The position numbers and the translations under genes are program-made. From Paenibacillus nuruki (GTDB taxonomy: Bacteria; Bacillota; Bacilli; Paenibacillales; Paenibacillaceae): a stretch of 64,000 nt of DNA. Shown piece by piece: positions 1-8,029 of this stretch (its first letter is position 1; each line of letters begins with the position of its first letter). The stretch lies in contig NZ_MDER01000025.1 in the NCBI RefSeq assembly GCF_001721045.1, positions 62,001-126,000 on the forward strand, written 5' to 3'. The notes under the pieces were generated by a model, which did no database searches, was not told the origin of the DNA, and worked only from the letters and a program-made list of their open reading frames with translations.

Positions 1-2785
1 TCGGATCTTCCTTCGCTAACAATTGCTCTACAGAACCTTTAAGCCCTAAATGATGTCCTAGAAGCATCTGCATATTTACATACGGCAAAATATGACCAAG
101 CGGATAATTACGCAATACATGACGATCTAGATCAGGCGGAATATAGATCTGTACATTAGGATCAATATCTGATTTTACCGCACGAGTCAGTACAGGTAAT
201 GGCGCGACTTCTACCGCTACTGCTGTATCAATCTCATTTTCAGCGGCAACTTCAGCTTCGATCACTGCCCGTTTTTCAGGATTCATCAGACGGTTGGCTA
301 TATCAAGACCATCCATTGCATCTTTGGCGTATAACACCAATCCATCATATTCAGGTCGTATACGGTTTTTGGTAAATTTACGAGTTAAAGCAGCTCCACC
401 GACTAGAATCGGAATCGCAATACCTGCACTACGCAGATCTTGAGCTGTAGTGATCATTTGTTGAGCTGATTTGACCAATAGCCCTGATAGCCCGATAGCA
501 TCTGCTTTTTCATTACGGTATGCTTCGATAATACGTTCAGGTGGTACTTTAATGCCTAGATTAATAATTTTATAACCATTATTGGATAAAATGATCTCTA
601 CTAAATTTTTACCGATATCATGTACATCGCCTTTAACAGTTGCCAGCAAAATCTTACCTTTTACAGACGATTCATTTTTCTCCATAAATTGTTCCAGATA
701 AGCAACAGATGCTTTCATCACTTCAGCACTTTGCAACACTTCAGCTACAATCAGTTCATTGTTATTAAACAATCGTCCGACTTCTTCCATACCAGCCATA
801 AGCGGACCATTAATAACTTCTAGCGAGGAATACTTTTGAAGTGCCTTTTCCAAATCTGGAAGTAAGCCTTCTTTGGTTCCTTCAACTACATAAGAAGCTA
901 ATCGTTCTTCAACAGTAAGATTAGAATCGAGAACTTTCTTTTCTACCTTCTTATTCCGAAAAGCAGCAACAAATTCAGCCAGTGTTGCATCATTGGTATT
1001 GTAAAGTAATTCTTCTGCAAGATGACGCTCATGATCAGGAATAGAAGCATACCGCTCTAATTTCTCCGTATTCACAATCGCATAGTCTAATCCTGCTTTG
1101 GTACATTCATATAAAAATACAGAGTTCAATACTTCCCGTCCTGCTTCAGGTAATCCGAACGAGATATTGCTGATACCTAGAATCGTATGACAGCCTGGAA
1201 CCTGTTGCTTAATTAAGCGAATCCCATCAATCGTTTCTTTAGCAGAGCCGATATATTGTTCGTCTCCTGTACCCACTGGAAAAACAAGCGGATCAAAAAT
1301 CAAATCTTCTGTTTTGAGCCCATATTTATCAACAAGCAATTGTTGTGAACGCTTAGCCACTTCTAATTTATCTTGCGCGGTTATTGCCTGTCCTCGTTCG
1401 TCAATTGTACCTACCACTACAGCAGCACCGTATTTATGAATCAGTGGTGTGACATCTTCGAACTTTTCTTCACCATCTTCTAAATTGATCGAATTGATAA
1501 TCGCTTTACCTTGCGAATAACGAAGAGCAATATCAATCACCGCAACATCGGTTGTATCGATCATTAATGGAGCTTTTACTTTTTTGACAACCAAATCTAA
1601 AAATTTCTCCATATCATAGGTTTCATCTCGATCGGGATCCTGTACGCAAATATCTATCACTTGTGCACCATTTTTAACTTGAGCACGAGCAATCTCAGAA
1701 GCTTCTTCGTATTTGCCTTCTACAATCAGTCGTTTGAACTTACGTGACCCCAGCACATTGGTACGCTCACCAACCATATAAGGACGATTATCTTGTTCAA
1801 TATAGACAGGTTCGATTCCAGATAAAGCAGGCGGATGTGTGCCGATCATAGGACGAGGTGGATACTGAGATAACAATTCATCCATTACTCGAATATGTTC
1901 TGGTGTTGTTCCGCAACAGCCACCTGCGATATTGAGCCAACCTTGTTCAGCAAAAGCTGCCATTTTGCGTCCTAGTGATTCTGGAGATTCATGATAATTC
2001 CCATTTTCATCCGGCAAACCCGCATTAGGATAACAACTTACTGCGGCTCCTGCCATTTCAGATAAAGAACGAATATGATCACGCATAAATTCAGGCCCTG
2101 TCGCACAATTTAGCCCTACTGAAATCGGATTCAAATGTTCTAAAGAAATATAAAAAGATTCTATATTCTGTCCGGCAAGTGTCGTACCCATGGGTTCAAT
2201 TGTACCGGATATCATTAGAGGGAGATGAATACCGGTCTGTTCAAACGCATTACGGATACCGATACTCCCTGCTTTCACGTTCAATGTATCTTGCGAGGTT
2301 TCTAATAGAAGTACATCTGAACCGCCTTCTATCAAAGCAACAGCCTGTTCCTGATAACTATCCACCAGCTCATCAAAAGTCACTCCGCCAGTAACCGATA
2401 ATGTTTTGGTAGTGGGCCCCATAGCGCCTACAACATAGCGTGGGCGTTCAGCAGTGCTGTATTTATCAACAGCAGCTTTGGCAAGCTTTACTGCTGCTAG
2501 ATTCAATTCTCGTGCTTGATCCTGAATATCATATTCAGCTAAAACGACTGATGTTGCACCAAATGTATTCGTTTCGATCAAATCTGCACCTGCAGCTAAA
2601 TATTGTTCATGGATTTCTTGAATAACATCGGGACGTGTTAAAACCAATATTTCATTACAACCGTCCAGATCATCGCTCCCAAAATCATCAGCTGTTAAAT
2701 CTCTTTGTTGAATCATAGTACCCATAGCGCCATCCAAAATCAGAATACGCTGTTCAAGTCTTTCTTGTAGGTCAGGCTTCTTCAT
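1..2785 (-). CDS. metH: Cobalamin-dependent methionine synthase (3' end off the left edge)
   Basis: The enzyme transfers the methyl group of 5-methyltetrahydrofolate to homocysteine through methylcobalamin, making methionine in the cytoplasm. About 928 residues are visible. The N-terminal homocysteine domain starts with LILDGAMGTMIQ and has the zinc-thiolate motifs GLNC (near residue 224) and GGCCGT (near 288). The pterin-binding domain follows with GERTNVLGSRKFKRL. The cobalamin domain has DVHDIGKN near residue 720, the DxHxxG motif whose His binds cobalt. The sequence leaves the window where the C-terminal SAM-dependent activation domain should begin, so its presence cannot be confirmed. 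The ATG at 2785 has a GGGGAGG site 9 bases upstream. No cobalamin or S-box riboswitch is recognisable in the 213 bases upstream. Confidence 0.97.
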   Translation of the reverse strand, partial: MKKPDLQERLEQRILILDGAMGTMIQQRDLTADDFGSDDLDGCNEILVLTRPDVIQEIHEQYLAAGADLIETNTFGATSVVLAEYDIQDQARELNLAAVKLAKAAVDKYSTAERPRYVVGAMGPTTKTLSVTGGVTFDELVDSYQEQAVALIEGGSDVLLLETSQDTLNVKAGSIGIRNAFEQTGIHLPLMISGTIEPMGTTLAGQNIESFYISLEHLNPISVGLNCATGPEFMRDHIRSLSEMAGAAVSCYPNAGLPDENGNYHESPESLGRKMAAFAEQGWLNIAGGCCGTTPEHIRVMDELLSQYPPRPMIGTHPPALSGIEPVYIEQDNRPYMVGERTNVLGSRKFKRLIVEGKYEEASEIARAQVKNGAQVIDICVQDPDRDETYDMEKFLDLVVKKVKAPLMIDTTDVAVIDIALRYSQGKAIINSINLEDGEEKFEDVTPLIHKYGAAVVVGTIDERGQAITAQDKLEVAKRSQQLLVDKYGLKTEDLIFDPLVFPVGTGDEQYIGSAKETIDGIRLIKQQVPGCHTILGISNISFGLPEAGREVLNSVFLYECTKAGLDYAIVNTEKLERYASIPDHERHLAEELLYNTNDATLAEFVAAFRNKKVEKKVLDSNLTVEERLASYVVEGTKEGLLPDLEKALQKYSSLEVINGPLMAGMEEVGRLFNNNELIVAEVLQSAEVMKASVAYLEQFMEKNESSVKGKILLATVKGDVHDIGKNLVEIILSNNGYKIINLGIKVPPERIIEAYRNEKADAIGLSGLLVKSAQQMITTAQDLRSAGIAIPILVGGAALTRKFTKNRIRPEYDGLVLYAKDAMDGLDIANRLMNPEKRAVIEAEVAAENEIDTAVAVEVAPLPVLTRAVKSDIDPNVQIYIPPDLDRHVLRNYPLGHILPYVNMQMLLGHHLGLKGSVEQLLAKEDP

Positions 2786-2936
2786 CTATTCGATCCTCCC
2801 CGCAAAACGTTAGGCTTTAGTTTAACAGAAACCTTTTAACTAGAAAAGAATCTTATTTGTCATGTATCGATATATTATGCTTATAATGAGAGGGAACAAC
2901 TTTATCTACACACAGGATGAAGTTTCTATGAAAGTA

Positions 2937-2965
2937 TCGACAAAAAATGCTTTTTCTTTTATAAT
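2937..2965 (+). promoter_or_regulatory. Sigma-A type promoter for mtnD
   Basis: TCGACA at 2937-2942 and a perfect TATAAT at 2960-2965 are separated by 17 bases. The -10 box lies 33 bases before the mtnD ATG, leaving a short leader with the GAAAGAAGG ribosome binding site. Confidence 0.7.
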
Positions 2966-2998
2966 ACAACATAAAAACATTGAAAGAAGGGTAATCCG

Positions 2999-3538
2999 AT
3001 GGCTGAAATCAGAATTAGAAATACCAACGAACGAATTGCTGGAGATGACAAGGTTCTGGAGTTTTTGAACAAACATGAAGTGGTATATGAAAAATGGGAT
3101 GCTTCCAAATTAGCTCCTGAATTGCAAGATAACTTCACTTTAACCGATGAGCAAAAACAAGCGGTTTTGGATACGTATGCTGAAGAAATCAAAGACCTTT
3201 CAGCACGTCGTGGTTACCGTACTTGGGACGTGATTACATTATCTGAGTCTACACCTGATCTTGAAGCGAAGTTAGCTAAATTCGAAGAGATTCATACACA
3301 TACAGAAGATGAAATTCGTGCGATAGTATCGGGGAACGGTATTTTTATTATCAAAAGCCCTGAGCATGGATATTTCGATGTTGAGTTAGAACCAGGCGAT
3401 GTTATTTCTGTACCTGAGAATACACCTCACTTCTTTACACTTGTTGACAATCGTAAAATTGTAGCTGTTCGTTTGTTTGTCGAAACAGACGGTTGGATTG
3501 CTGTTCCGTTTGAAGATAGCTCTTTCCAAAAAGCATAA
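2999..3538 (+). CDS. mtnD: Acireductone dioxygenase
   Basis: This cupin-fold metalloenzyme oxidises the acireductone 1,2-dihydroxy-3-keto-5-methylthiopentene to 2-keto-4-methylthiobutyrate and formate in the methionine salvage pathway. The 179-residue length is normal for the family. The metal ligands are readable: His99 and His101 (EIHTHTEDE), Glu105 and His144 (PENTPHFF), the same H-x-H-x3-E...H pattern known from the Klebsiella enzyme. The gene has its own promoter and is followed by a strong terminator, so it is monocistronic. It stands divergent from metH, which links methionine salvage with methionine synthesis. None of the other mtn genes is in the window. Confidence 0.95.
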   Translation: MAEIRIRNTNERIAGDDKVLEFLNKHEVVYEKWDASKLAPELQDNFTLTDEQKQAVLDTYAEEIKDLSARRGYRTWDVITLSESTPDLEAKLAKFEEIHTHTEDEIRAIVSGNGIFIIKSPEHGYFDVELEPGDVISVPENTPHFFTLVDNRKIVAVRLFVETDGWIAVPFEDSSFQKA

Positions 3539-3550
3539 GTATACACATAC

Positions 3551-3588
3551 AAAATCCCTTACCGCTTTTATCGGGTAAGGGATTTTTT
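3551..3588 (+). terminator. Rho-independent terminator after mtnD
   Basis: A 13-bp stem (AAAATCCCTTACC at 3551-3563 with GGTAAGGGATTTT at 3574-3586) ends in a T run 13 bases past the mtnD stop. The A run on the left makes it potentially bidirectional, serving the converging HAD gene as well. Confidence 0.85.
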
Positions 3589-3629
3589 GTGATGTGTTTG
3601 ATACTATTAGTACGTAACCGATCAGTCTA

Positions 3630-4424
3630 TTACACCAACTGAGCTGTAATCTGATGGATCTCAGTTAAGCTTTTAATTTCATAATCAGGCTTGATCTCAC
3701 TATCATTAACTTTACCATTACGATTCACCCAGACAGACTTAATACCTGCTGCAAGTGCGCCTTTGATATCTGTAGTAAGCTTATCCCCGATCATCAGTGC
3801 ATGCTCAGGTTGTACTTCCAACAAACCAAGCGCATGCTCAAAGATCTCAGCATTCGGTTTCCCTTTGCCAAATGCACCCGATACAACCACCTGATCAAAA
3901 TAAGGAGCTAATTTGGGCACACCATCTAACTTTTCTTGTTGCAAAGCAGGGCAACCGTTGGTCAGTAACAATAGCTTCACTTTACCTTGTAATTCATCCA
4001 AAATCTGAAATGTTTCTTCATAGATATGAGGACGGTTACGTCGTTCTTGAACGAATCGATCAGACAGTTGTAGTGCCAAAGCTTCATCTTCGATCCCCAT
4101 TGCACTTAGACCGTTACGCCATGATTCTTTGCGATAAGTCGGTGCAATTGCTTGCAATTGACGGAATTCTGGTTGTTCACCTGCGGAAAATTGAGCCCAC
4201 AAGCCTTCAAACGGATTAATTCCTATCCATTGTGTAAATGGAAAAGTCTCATAGGATTCATAAAGTGCTCTTGCTTCTCTACGTACAGCTTCTTCCAAAG
4301 CGATAGGATCTACCCCTGTCGCTTCCTGAGCCACACGACAAGTCTCTGCAAAAGCTTCTTCTATACTGCGTTCATCCCATAATAACGTATCATCTAGATC
4401 AAACAACACGGCTTCAATACTCAC
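3630..4424 (-). CDS. HAD-superfamily phosphatase
   Basis: A 264-residue haloacid dehalogenase-like hydrolase, predicted to be a soluble Mg-dependent phosphatase acting on a small phosphorylated metabolite. Motif I is FDLDDT with the nucleophile Asp9 and acid/base Asp11. Motif II is LLLTNG, motif III the lysine in GKGKPNAE, and motif IV is MIGDKLTTDI. A helical cap region lies between motifs I and II (subclass I). It resembles YjjG/YsaA-type nucleotidase-like proteins, but the substrate cannot be read from sequence. The start is a GTG with GAGGAGG 8 bases upstream. It converges on mtnD, and no operon partner is evident. Confidence 0.88.
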   Translation of the reverse strand: MSIEAVLFDLDDTLLWDERSIEEAFAETCRVAQEATGVDPIALEEAVRREARALYESYETFPFTQWIGINPFEGLWAQFSAGEQPEFRQLQAIAPTYRKESWRNGLSAMGIEDEALALQLSDRFVQERRNRPHIYEETFQILDELQGKVKLLLLTNGCPALQQEKLDGVPKLAPYFDQVVVSGAFGKGKPNAEIFEHALGLLEVQPEHALMIGDKLTTDIKGALAAGIKSVWVNRNGKVNDSEIKPDYEIKSLTEIHQITAQLV

Positions 4425-4523
4425 TGCCTGTACCTCCTCAACGATAATGATTACTTTGACTATACTAGAACTAGAATGCTTGCTCAGATATAGATGCTAT
4501 ATGCCAATCATTCTCCAAAAAGC

Positions 4524-5045
4524 TTATGCTTTTTCTTGAATCGTAATTTTGTGTTGTGCTGCAAATGTACGCAAATGCTCGCTCATTGCATCTGTATCAT
4601 AACGGTTTAGAGTACGAGAGAATACCCAGCTTCCACCTTTGGAGCTATGTTCAATAACAACATATCCTTTTTGAAGACGGATACTTTTCACTTGAGATGA
4701 AGAAATCAGGCGATCACGATTAAATTTGGTTGTAATCAGTGAATCTCTACCAATTTTCAAGTACGGTTTGCGGAAATAAAGCATAACACCCAGTAAGATA
4801 TACAATGCGACAGTAATGATAAAGATCGCACTAAATCCATCAGCTGTTGGATACATAATACCCATAACAGCATAAATAATTCCCAATATCACTAGAGCAG
4901 CTGGAAAAACAATATTTCTTCCTTTATATGCCGTATATTCGGAAATACTGGTTTTGCCACCGATAGAAGTCTGACCTTGTTTTCTACGTGTAGCATTGAC
5001 TTGCTTTGAGTTACGTCGAACTTGCCTTTCCCAGGAACGGGACAT
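4524..5045 (-). CDS. Two-helix membrane protein with PH-like C-terminal half
   Basis: A 173-residue protein of unknown function. The N-terminal 40 residues are very basic and polar (RRNSKQVNATRRKQ), followed by two transmembrane segments at about residues 46-68 and 73-92. The rest, starting PYLKIGRDSLITTKF, alternates beta-like stretches and ends in a helix, similar to small membrane proteins with a bacterial PH-like domain. I do not recognise a named family. It has its own ribosome binding site (GGGGG before ATG) and stands alone. A role at the membrane surface is inference only. Confidence 0.75.
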   Translation of the reverse strand: MSRSWERQVRRNSKQVNATRRKQGQTSIGGKTSISEYTAYKGRNIVFPAALVILGIIYAVMGIMYPTADGFSAIFIITVALYILLGVMLYFRKPYLKIGRDSLITTKFNRDRLISSSQVKSIRLQKGYVVIEHSSKGGSWVFSRTLNRYDTDAMSEHLRTFAAQHKITIQEKA

Positions 5046-5228
5046 ACTTTGTTTCCCCCTAATAGATAATGTGAGCCTTACAATAAAAGCAGAAGACTTC
5101 CTTCTATCTTATCATGCCAGAACAAGCCCCAAATTTCTATAGCAAAATAGGATGCTCTGTTCTAGATCGGCTAGAGCACCCTTAATATCGTTCATTTTTC
5201 TTTTGTAGATTGAAGCTATTATATGTTC
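5046..5228. other. Intergenic spacer with weak hairpin
   Basis: No gene is seen. An interrupted inverted repeat with TGCTCT/AGAGCA arms lies near 5150-5180, upstream of the two-helix protein and downstream of ynzC. On the minus strand its trailing sequence is only moderately T-rich, so it is a weak terminator candidate for ynzC. Confidence 0.35.
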
Positions 5229-5438
5229 TTATTTCTGACTATTTTTGGTGTTATCCGATGGTTCAGTATCTTCTACAAATTCAATTGTATCTAATTGTTG
5301 ACGGAAATTACTGCGAATATTATTCAAATAAACAGCACGTAATTCATCACGCTCTATCGTTTCTTCTGCTGTAAGACCTGAACTTTTCTTTTTACGAGCT
5401 AATTCATTGATGCGTGTAATCAGTGTATCAATATCCAT
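5229..5438 (-). CDS. ynzC: YnzC-family small protein (DUF896)
   Basis: A 69-residue soluble helical-hairpin protein of the DUF896/YnzC family. The typical N-terminal pattern is visible: I-x-RINELA-x-K-K, then a T-x-E-E turn, a second helix with LR-x-x-YL-x-x-IR-x-x-F, and a family-typical C-terminal stretch. In Bacillus subtilis ynzC is the last gene of the SOS-controlled yneA-yneB-ynzC operon; here it also follows a yneA-like gene, but yneB is absent and a terminator-like hairpin lies between. The ATG at 5438 is preferred because GGAGG sits 6 bases upstream; a longer in-frame reading to 5507 has no such site. Biochemical function is not established. Confidence 0.85.
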   Translation of the reverse strand: MDIDTLITRINELARKKKSSGLTAEETIERDELRAVYLNNIRSNFRQQLDTIEFVEDTEPSDNTKNSQK

Positions 5439-5490
5439 AATTAACCTCCATGTGATCGGTGTGCTTTTTGCCCCACTAACTTTGACATGT

Positions 5491-5526
5491 AAAAAAAAGC
5501 TTGTCAAGATCTATAGATCTCAACAA
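5491..5526 (-). terminator. Terminator-like hairpin between the yneA-like gene and ynzC
   Basis: On the minus strand a nested inverted repeat (TTGT...ACAA flanking the perfect palindrome AGATCTATAGATCT, 5501-5526) runs into eight consecutive T residues (A run at 5491-5498 on the plus strand). It should end or attenuate transcripts from the SOS promoter before ynzC. Confidence 0.65.
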
Positions 5527-5648
5527 ACTTTGACAATATTGATCGTTCGATCACAATATTCATAACCCGATGACGTTATCCCATACACAAACTATCTGCG
5601 ATACATGTATCCATAAGCCAGGTATATATATCAGTTTAGTATAGTGTA

Positions 5649-6209
5649 TTAATCGTAAGGAATAACCAACACATCTCCTGCTTGGATTTCGCTTGAATCC
5701 AATTGATTCTCACTACGAATCTGAGCAATATAATCTCGTGTATCTGTCTGTACAGATTTGTATTCTTTCGCAATACTCCATAGACTGTCCCCTGCATGTA
5801 CCACTACTTTTTGTGTAGGGCCTTCTACTTTGTCTGCAACTACGAAATTATGAATGACTCCACCGTATAACAATACGCCTGCAAAAACAAAACATACCAT
5901 CAAACGTCCGCCTGATTTCCATTTTACTTTTTGCGCTGTGCTTTGGATAAGATGAAGTGTTTTTTGACGTAACGTCTTTTTGCCTTTTGGTTGAATTGGC
6001 TTGCGGATCTTCTGTACGGTAGGTACGTAAGTCCACTCATCCACAACTACATCTTTGTCCGCTTGTGTAGCATGAATAGCTTCTTGTTGTGCTTGTTTTT
6101 CCGAATAACCTGTTGATGTATGATGTATATCTGATCCTGATGTATCAATCTGTTGTTCATCCTCTTCAGACTGATTGTGGATGCTACGATATGTAGTATA
6201 TTTTAACAT
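5649..6209 (-). CDS. yneA: YneA-like LysM protein, probable SOS cell-division suppressor
   Basis: A 186-residue membrane-anchored protein. A basic cytoplasmic N-terminal part of about 100 residues precedes one transmembrane segment (LMVCFVFAGVLLYGGVI), and a C-terminal extracytoplasmic LysM domain follows (VVVHAGDSLWSIAKEY to IQAGDVLVIPYD). B. subtilis YneA has a TM segment followed by LysM and delays septation during DNA damage; the divergent lexA neighbour and LexA boxes argue for the same role here. The cytoplasmic tail is far longer than in B. subtilis YneA (about 105 residues in total). Start choice: an anti-SD match GGAG-C-GTGAT precedes ATG at 6209; ATG at 6215 and GTG at 6218 are alternatives. 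Confidence 0.85.
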   Translation of the reverse strand: MLKYTTYRSIHNQSEEDEQQIDTSGSDIHHTSTGYSEKQAQQEAIHATQADKDVVVDEWTYVPTVQKIRKPIQPKGKKTLRQKTLHLIQSTAQKVKWKSGGRLMVCFVFAGVLLYGGVIHNFVVADKVEGPTQKVVVHAGDSLWSIAKEYKSVQTDTRDYIAQIRSENQLDSSEIQAGDVLVIPYD

Positions 6210-6251
6210 TGTCATCACGCTCCAAACATTTGTTCTTGTTTTCTCAAATTC

Positions 6252-6280
6252 ACTATAACACGAACATATGTTTTACTCAA
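6252..6280 (-). promoter_or_regulatory. SOS promoter of the yneA-like gene
   Basis: Read on the minus strand: TTGAGT (6275-6280) and TATAGT (6252-6257) with a 17-base spacer. LexA box A lies in the spacer and box B just upstream, the arrangement expected for steric repression. Confidence 0.75.
6261..6274. promoter_or_regulatory. LexA (SOS) box A
   Basis: CGAACATATGTTTT matches the Bacillus SOS consensus CGAACRNRYGTTYG at 13 of 14 positions. It occupies the -35/-10 spacer of the yneA-like promoter. Confidence 0.85.
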
Positions 6281-6290
6281 TAGTTTTTTA

Positions 6291-6304
6291 CGAACTTTCG
6301 TTCG
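6291..6304. promoter_or_regulatory. LexA (SOS) box B
   Basis: CGAACTTTCGTTCG has perfect outer half sites (CGAAC/GTTCG). Its centre is 30 bases from box A, upstream of the yneA-like -35 element. Confidence 0.85.
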
Positions 6305-6399
6305 TGTTTTTTATCGCAACTTTTGGACTATAGATAATGCTATTTAGATGATGAATAGACTACGAAAATAAGCAAATAACAAATAAATATACAAATTTT

Positions 6400-6413
6400 A
6401 GAACTTATGTTTG
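6400..6413. promoter_or_regulatory. LexA (SOS) box C
   Basis: AGAACTTATGTTTG is a near-consensus box that overlaps the first bases of the lexA -35 element (TTGTAC at 6411). Confidence 0.75.
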
Positions 6414-6439
6414 TACGAACGGTAGTTCTATGTTATAAT
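6411..6439 (+). promoter_or_regulatory. lexA promoter
   Basis: TTGTAC (6411-6416) and a perfect TATAAT (6434-6439) are 17 bases apart. LexA boxes C and D cover the -35 and the spacer, so autoregulation is evident. Confidence 0.85.
6416..6429. promoter_or_regulatory. LexA (SOS) box D
   Basis: CGAACGGTAGTTCT lies in the spacer of the lexA promoter, with its centre 16 bases from box C. Confidence 0.75.
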
Positions 6440-6475
6440 TTTGCCAAACGTTACTAGCATTGGGGTTGATAAGGT

Positions 6476-7102
6476 ATGTCAAAAGTTTCAAGTCGCCAAC
6501 AGGCCATTTTGGAATTTATCCGAAATGAAGTCAAACTTAAAGGTTACCCGCCATCTGTACGTGAAATTGGTGAAGCTGTAGGTCTTGCTTCTAGTTCTAC
6601 TGTACATGGTCATCTGGATCGTTTGGAGAAAAAAGGACTGATTCGACGCGACCCGACCAAACCTCGTGCCATCGAGTTGTTGGGTCAAGAAGAGTCTGAA
6701 AGTAATATTCTTTTCGCTCAAACGGTATCTCGTGTTCCTATTATTGGAAAAGTAACCGCCGGTGTTCCGATTACAGCTACAGAACATATTGAAGATTACT
6801 TCCCTCTACCACAGAATTTTACAGGTGAAGGACAAGTATTTATGCTTTCTGTAGTTGGAGACAGTATGATTGAAGCAGGAATTTATAATGGTGATTACGT
6901 GATCGTACGTCAACAACAAACCGCTGATAATGGCGATATTGTTGTTGCTATGACAGAAGACGATGAAGCAACGGTCAAAACTTTTTACAAAGAAAAAGAC
7001 CATATTCGTTTACAGCCTGAAAATCCTATGTATCAGCCACTACGTCTGACGCATGTTACGATTTTGGGTAAAGTTGTAGGTTTGTTCCGTAATCTGCACT
7101 AA
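6476..7102 (+). CDS. lexA: LexA repressor, SOS regulator
   Basis: A 208-residue SOS repressor that binds LexA boxes as a dimer and cleaves itself when RecA filaments form. Residues 1-70 are the winged-helix DNA-binding domain ([19 protein letters not shown] recognition region). The self-cleavage site is Ala95-Gly96 (GKVTAGVP), and the S24-type catalytic dyad is Ser130 (VVGDSM) with Lys168 (ATVKTF). The ATG follows an AAGG site. The gene is monocistronic, with its own LexA-covered promoter and a strong terminator, and faces away from the yneA-like gene exactly as in Bacillus. Confidence 0.98.
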   Translation: MSKVSSRQQAILEFIRNEVKLKGYPPSVREIGEAVGLASSSTVHGHLDRLEKKGLIRRDPTKPRAIELLGQEESESNILFAQTVSRVPIIGKVTAGVPITATEHIEDYFPLPQNFTGEGQVFMLSVVGDSMIEAGIYNGDYVIVRQQQTADNGDIVVAMTEDDEATVKTFYKEKDHIRLQPENPMYQPLRLTHVTILGKVVGLFRNLH

Positions 7103-7118
7103 ATCATATGTATCATAA

Positions 7119-7156
7119 GAAAAGACCACTATCTTAATCGATAGTGGTCTTTTTTG
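7119..7156 (+). terminator. Terminator after lexA
   Basis: AAAGACCACTAT (7121-7132) pairs with ATAGTGGTCTTT (7141-7152) and continues into a T run, 16 bases past the lexA stop. Confidence 0.88.
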
Positions 7157-7177
7157 TAGTTTATTACTATTACATAT

Positions 7178-7651
7178 TTATTGTATATATTTCCATAGAG
7201 CCGTTTTAATAACATCTTCAGCTTCGATCTCACTAAAAGGAACATCTACTTCTTTTCCATTCTGCTCCATTTTATACATCCACACAGGATGAGCGATTGG
7301 ATTTAAATATAATGATTCTACAGCAAGTTGAGGTTTTCCTGGATTGTGTGAGCAACTATATTCTATATAAGCTTCTCCATGATAGTGCTCAGTCAGATTT
7401 TTTTTAACGGCATTGATCGTAATAACAACGAGAGCGATTGTAATGACTAATTGAGTTCCATCTTTTTTTTGAACACTACAATCTTCTTTGAAATTTTCTT
7501 GGATCTCTTCTAAAATCATAGAAAACTTCATCCATAAATCTTCGCAGTGTTCTAAAAAATGTTCGTGGATTTCTAAAGAATAGGTATGAGCTTTTTCCTT
7601 CTCTACTTTCTCTTCTCGCGCACGTATTGCCGCAGACTCAATCCAACCCAT
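7178..7651 (-). CDS. Unrecognised 157-residue soluble protein
   Basis: I do not recognise a family. The N-terminal third is strongly charged and helical (REEKVEKEKAHTYSLEIHEHF). A middle beta-like stretch (TQLVITIALVVITINAV) may be a buried strand pair rather than a membrane helix. The C-terminal part (HGEAYIEYSCSHNPG, then HPVWMYKMEQNGKEVD) looks like an alpha/beta domain. No signal peptide is seen. A ribosome binding site (GAGAGGTGAGG) precedes the ATG. It could belong to an accessory gene pair with the next small gene, as both lie between two well-defined functional blocks, but nothing in the sequence gives a function. Confidence 0.6.
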   Translation of the reverse strand: MGWIESAAIRAREEKVEKEKAHTYSLEIHEHFLEHCEDLWMKFSMILEEIQENFKEDCSVQKKDGTQLVITIALVVITINAVKKNLTEHYHGEAYIEYSCSHNPGKPQLAVESLYLNPIAHPVWMYKMEQNGKEVDVPFSEIEAEDVIKTALWKYIQ

Positions 7652-7766
7652 AACCTCACCTCTCTCATAAGTTAAATTACCCTTTCATCATAACCTAATC
7701 TGAGAGAATGAATACCTTTTATTTCCTCTTACTATTATATTTTTTCAACTAATATCTTGTTCTACC

Positions 7767-8003
7767 TTATCCAAAAAGCTTAGTATCCATTAATTTAGCT
7801 AATAATGCTTTGAAATCTTTACTTTCTGCTTTTTCTGCTAATTGAGATTCTAATATATTGAATTTTTCTGCTACAAAATAAGCATTCAAAAATACGCTCA
7901 GATGATCTTTGGCAATCGCTTCTGCATTCTCTTTATCTGATGAATAACTTGAAATCACAGTATATGCAAATTTTTGGGGATCAATTTTCATTTTAGATTT
8001 CAT
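7767..8003 (-). CDS. Small helical protein of unknown function
   Basis: A 78-residue, charged, mostly helical protein beginning MKSKMKIDPQKFAYTVISSY, without cysteines, signal peptide or membrane helix. AAGGAG stands 8 bases before the ATG. It ends 237 bases and starts about 26 bases from its neighbours, and it follows the GH127 gene in the same direction (26 bases between the two reading frames), so it may be co-transcribed with the sugar operon. No function can be assigned. Confidence 0.6.
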   Translation of the reverse strand: MKSKMKIDPQKFAYTVISSYSSDKENAEAIAKDHLSVFLNAYFVAEKFNILESQLAEKAESKDFKALLAKLMDTKLFG

Positions 8004-8029
8004 TGTGTATTCTCCTTTCTGAATGTTTA

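Noticed and set aside
2786-2998. Possible S-box (SAM) or cobalamin riboswitch before metH
   Set aside because: No conserved riboswitch core or matching terminator is visible in the 213-base spacer; only simple promoter elements for mtnD are supported.
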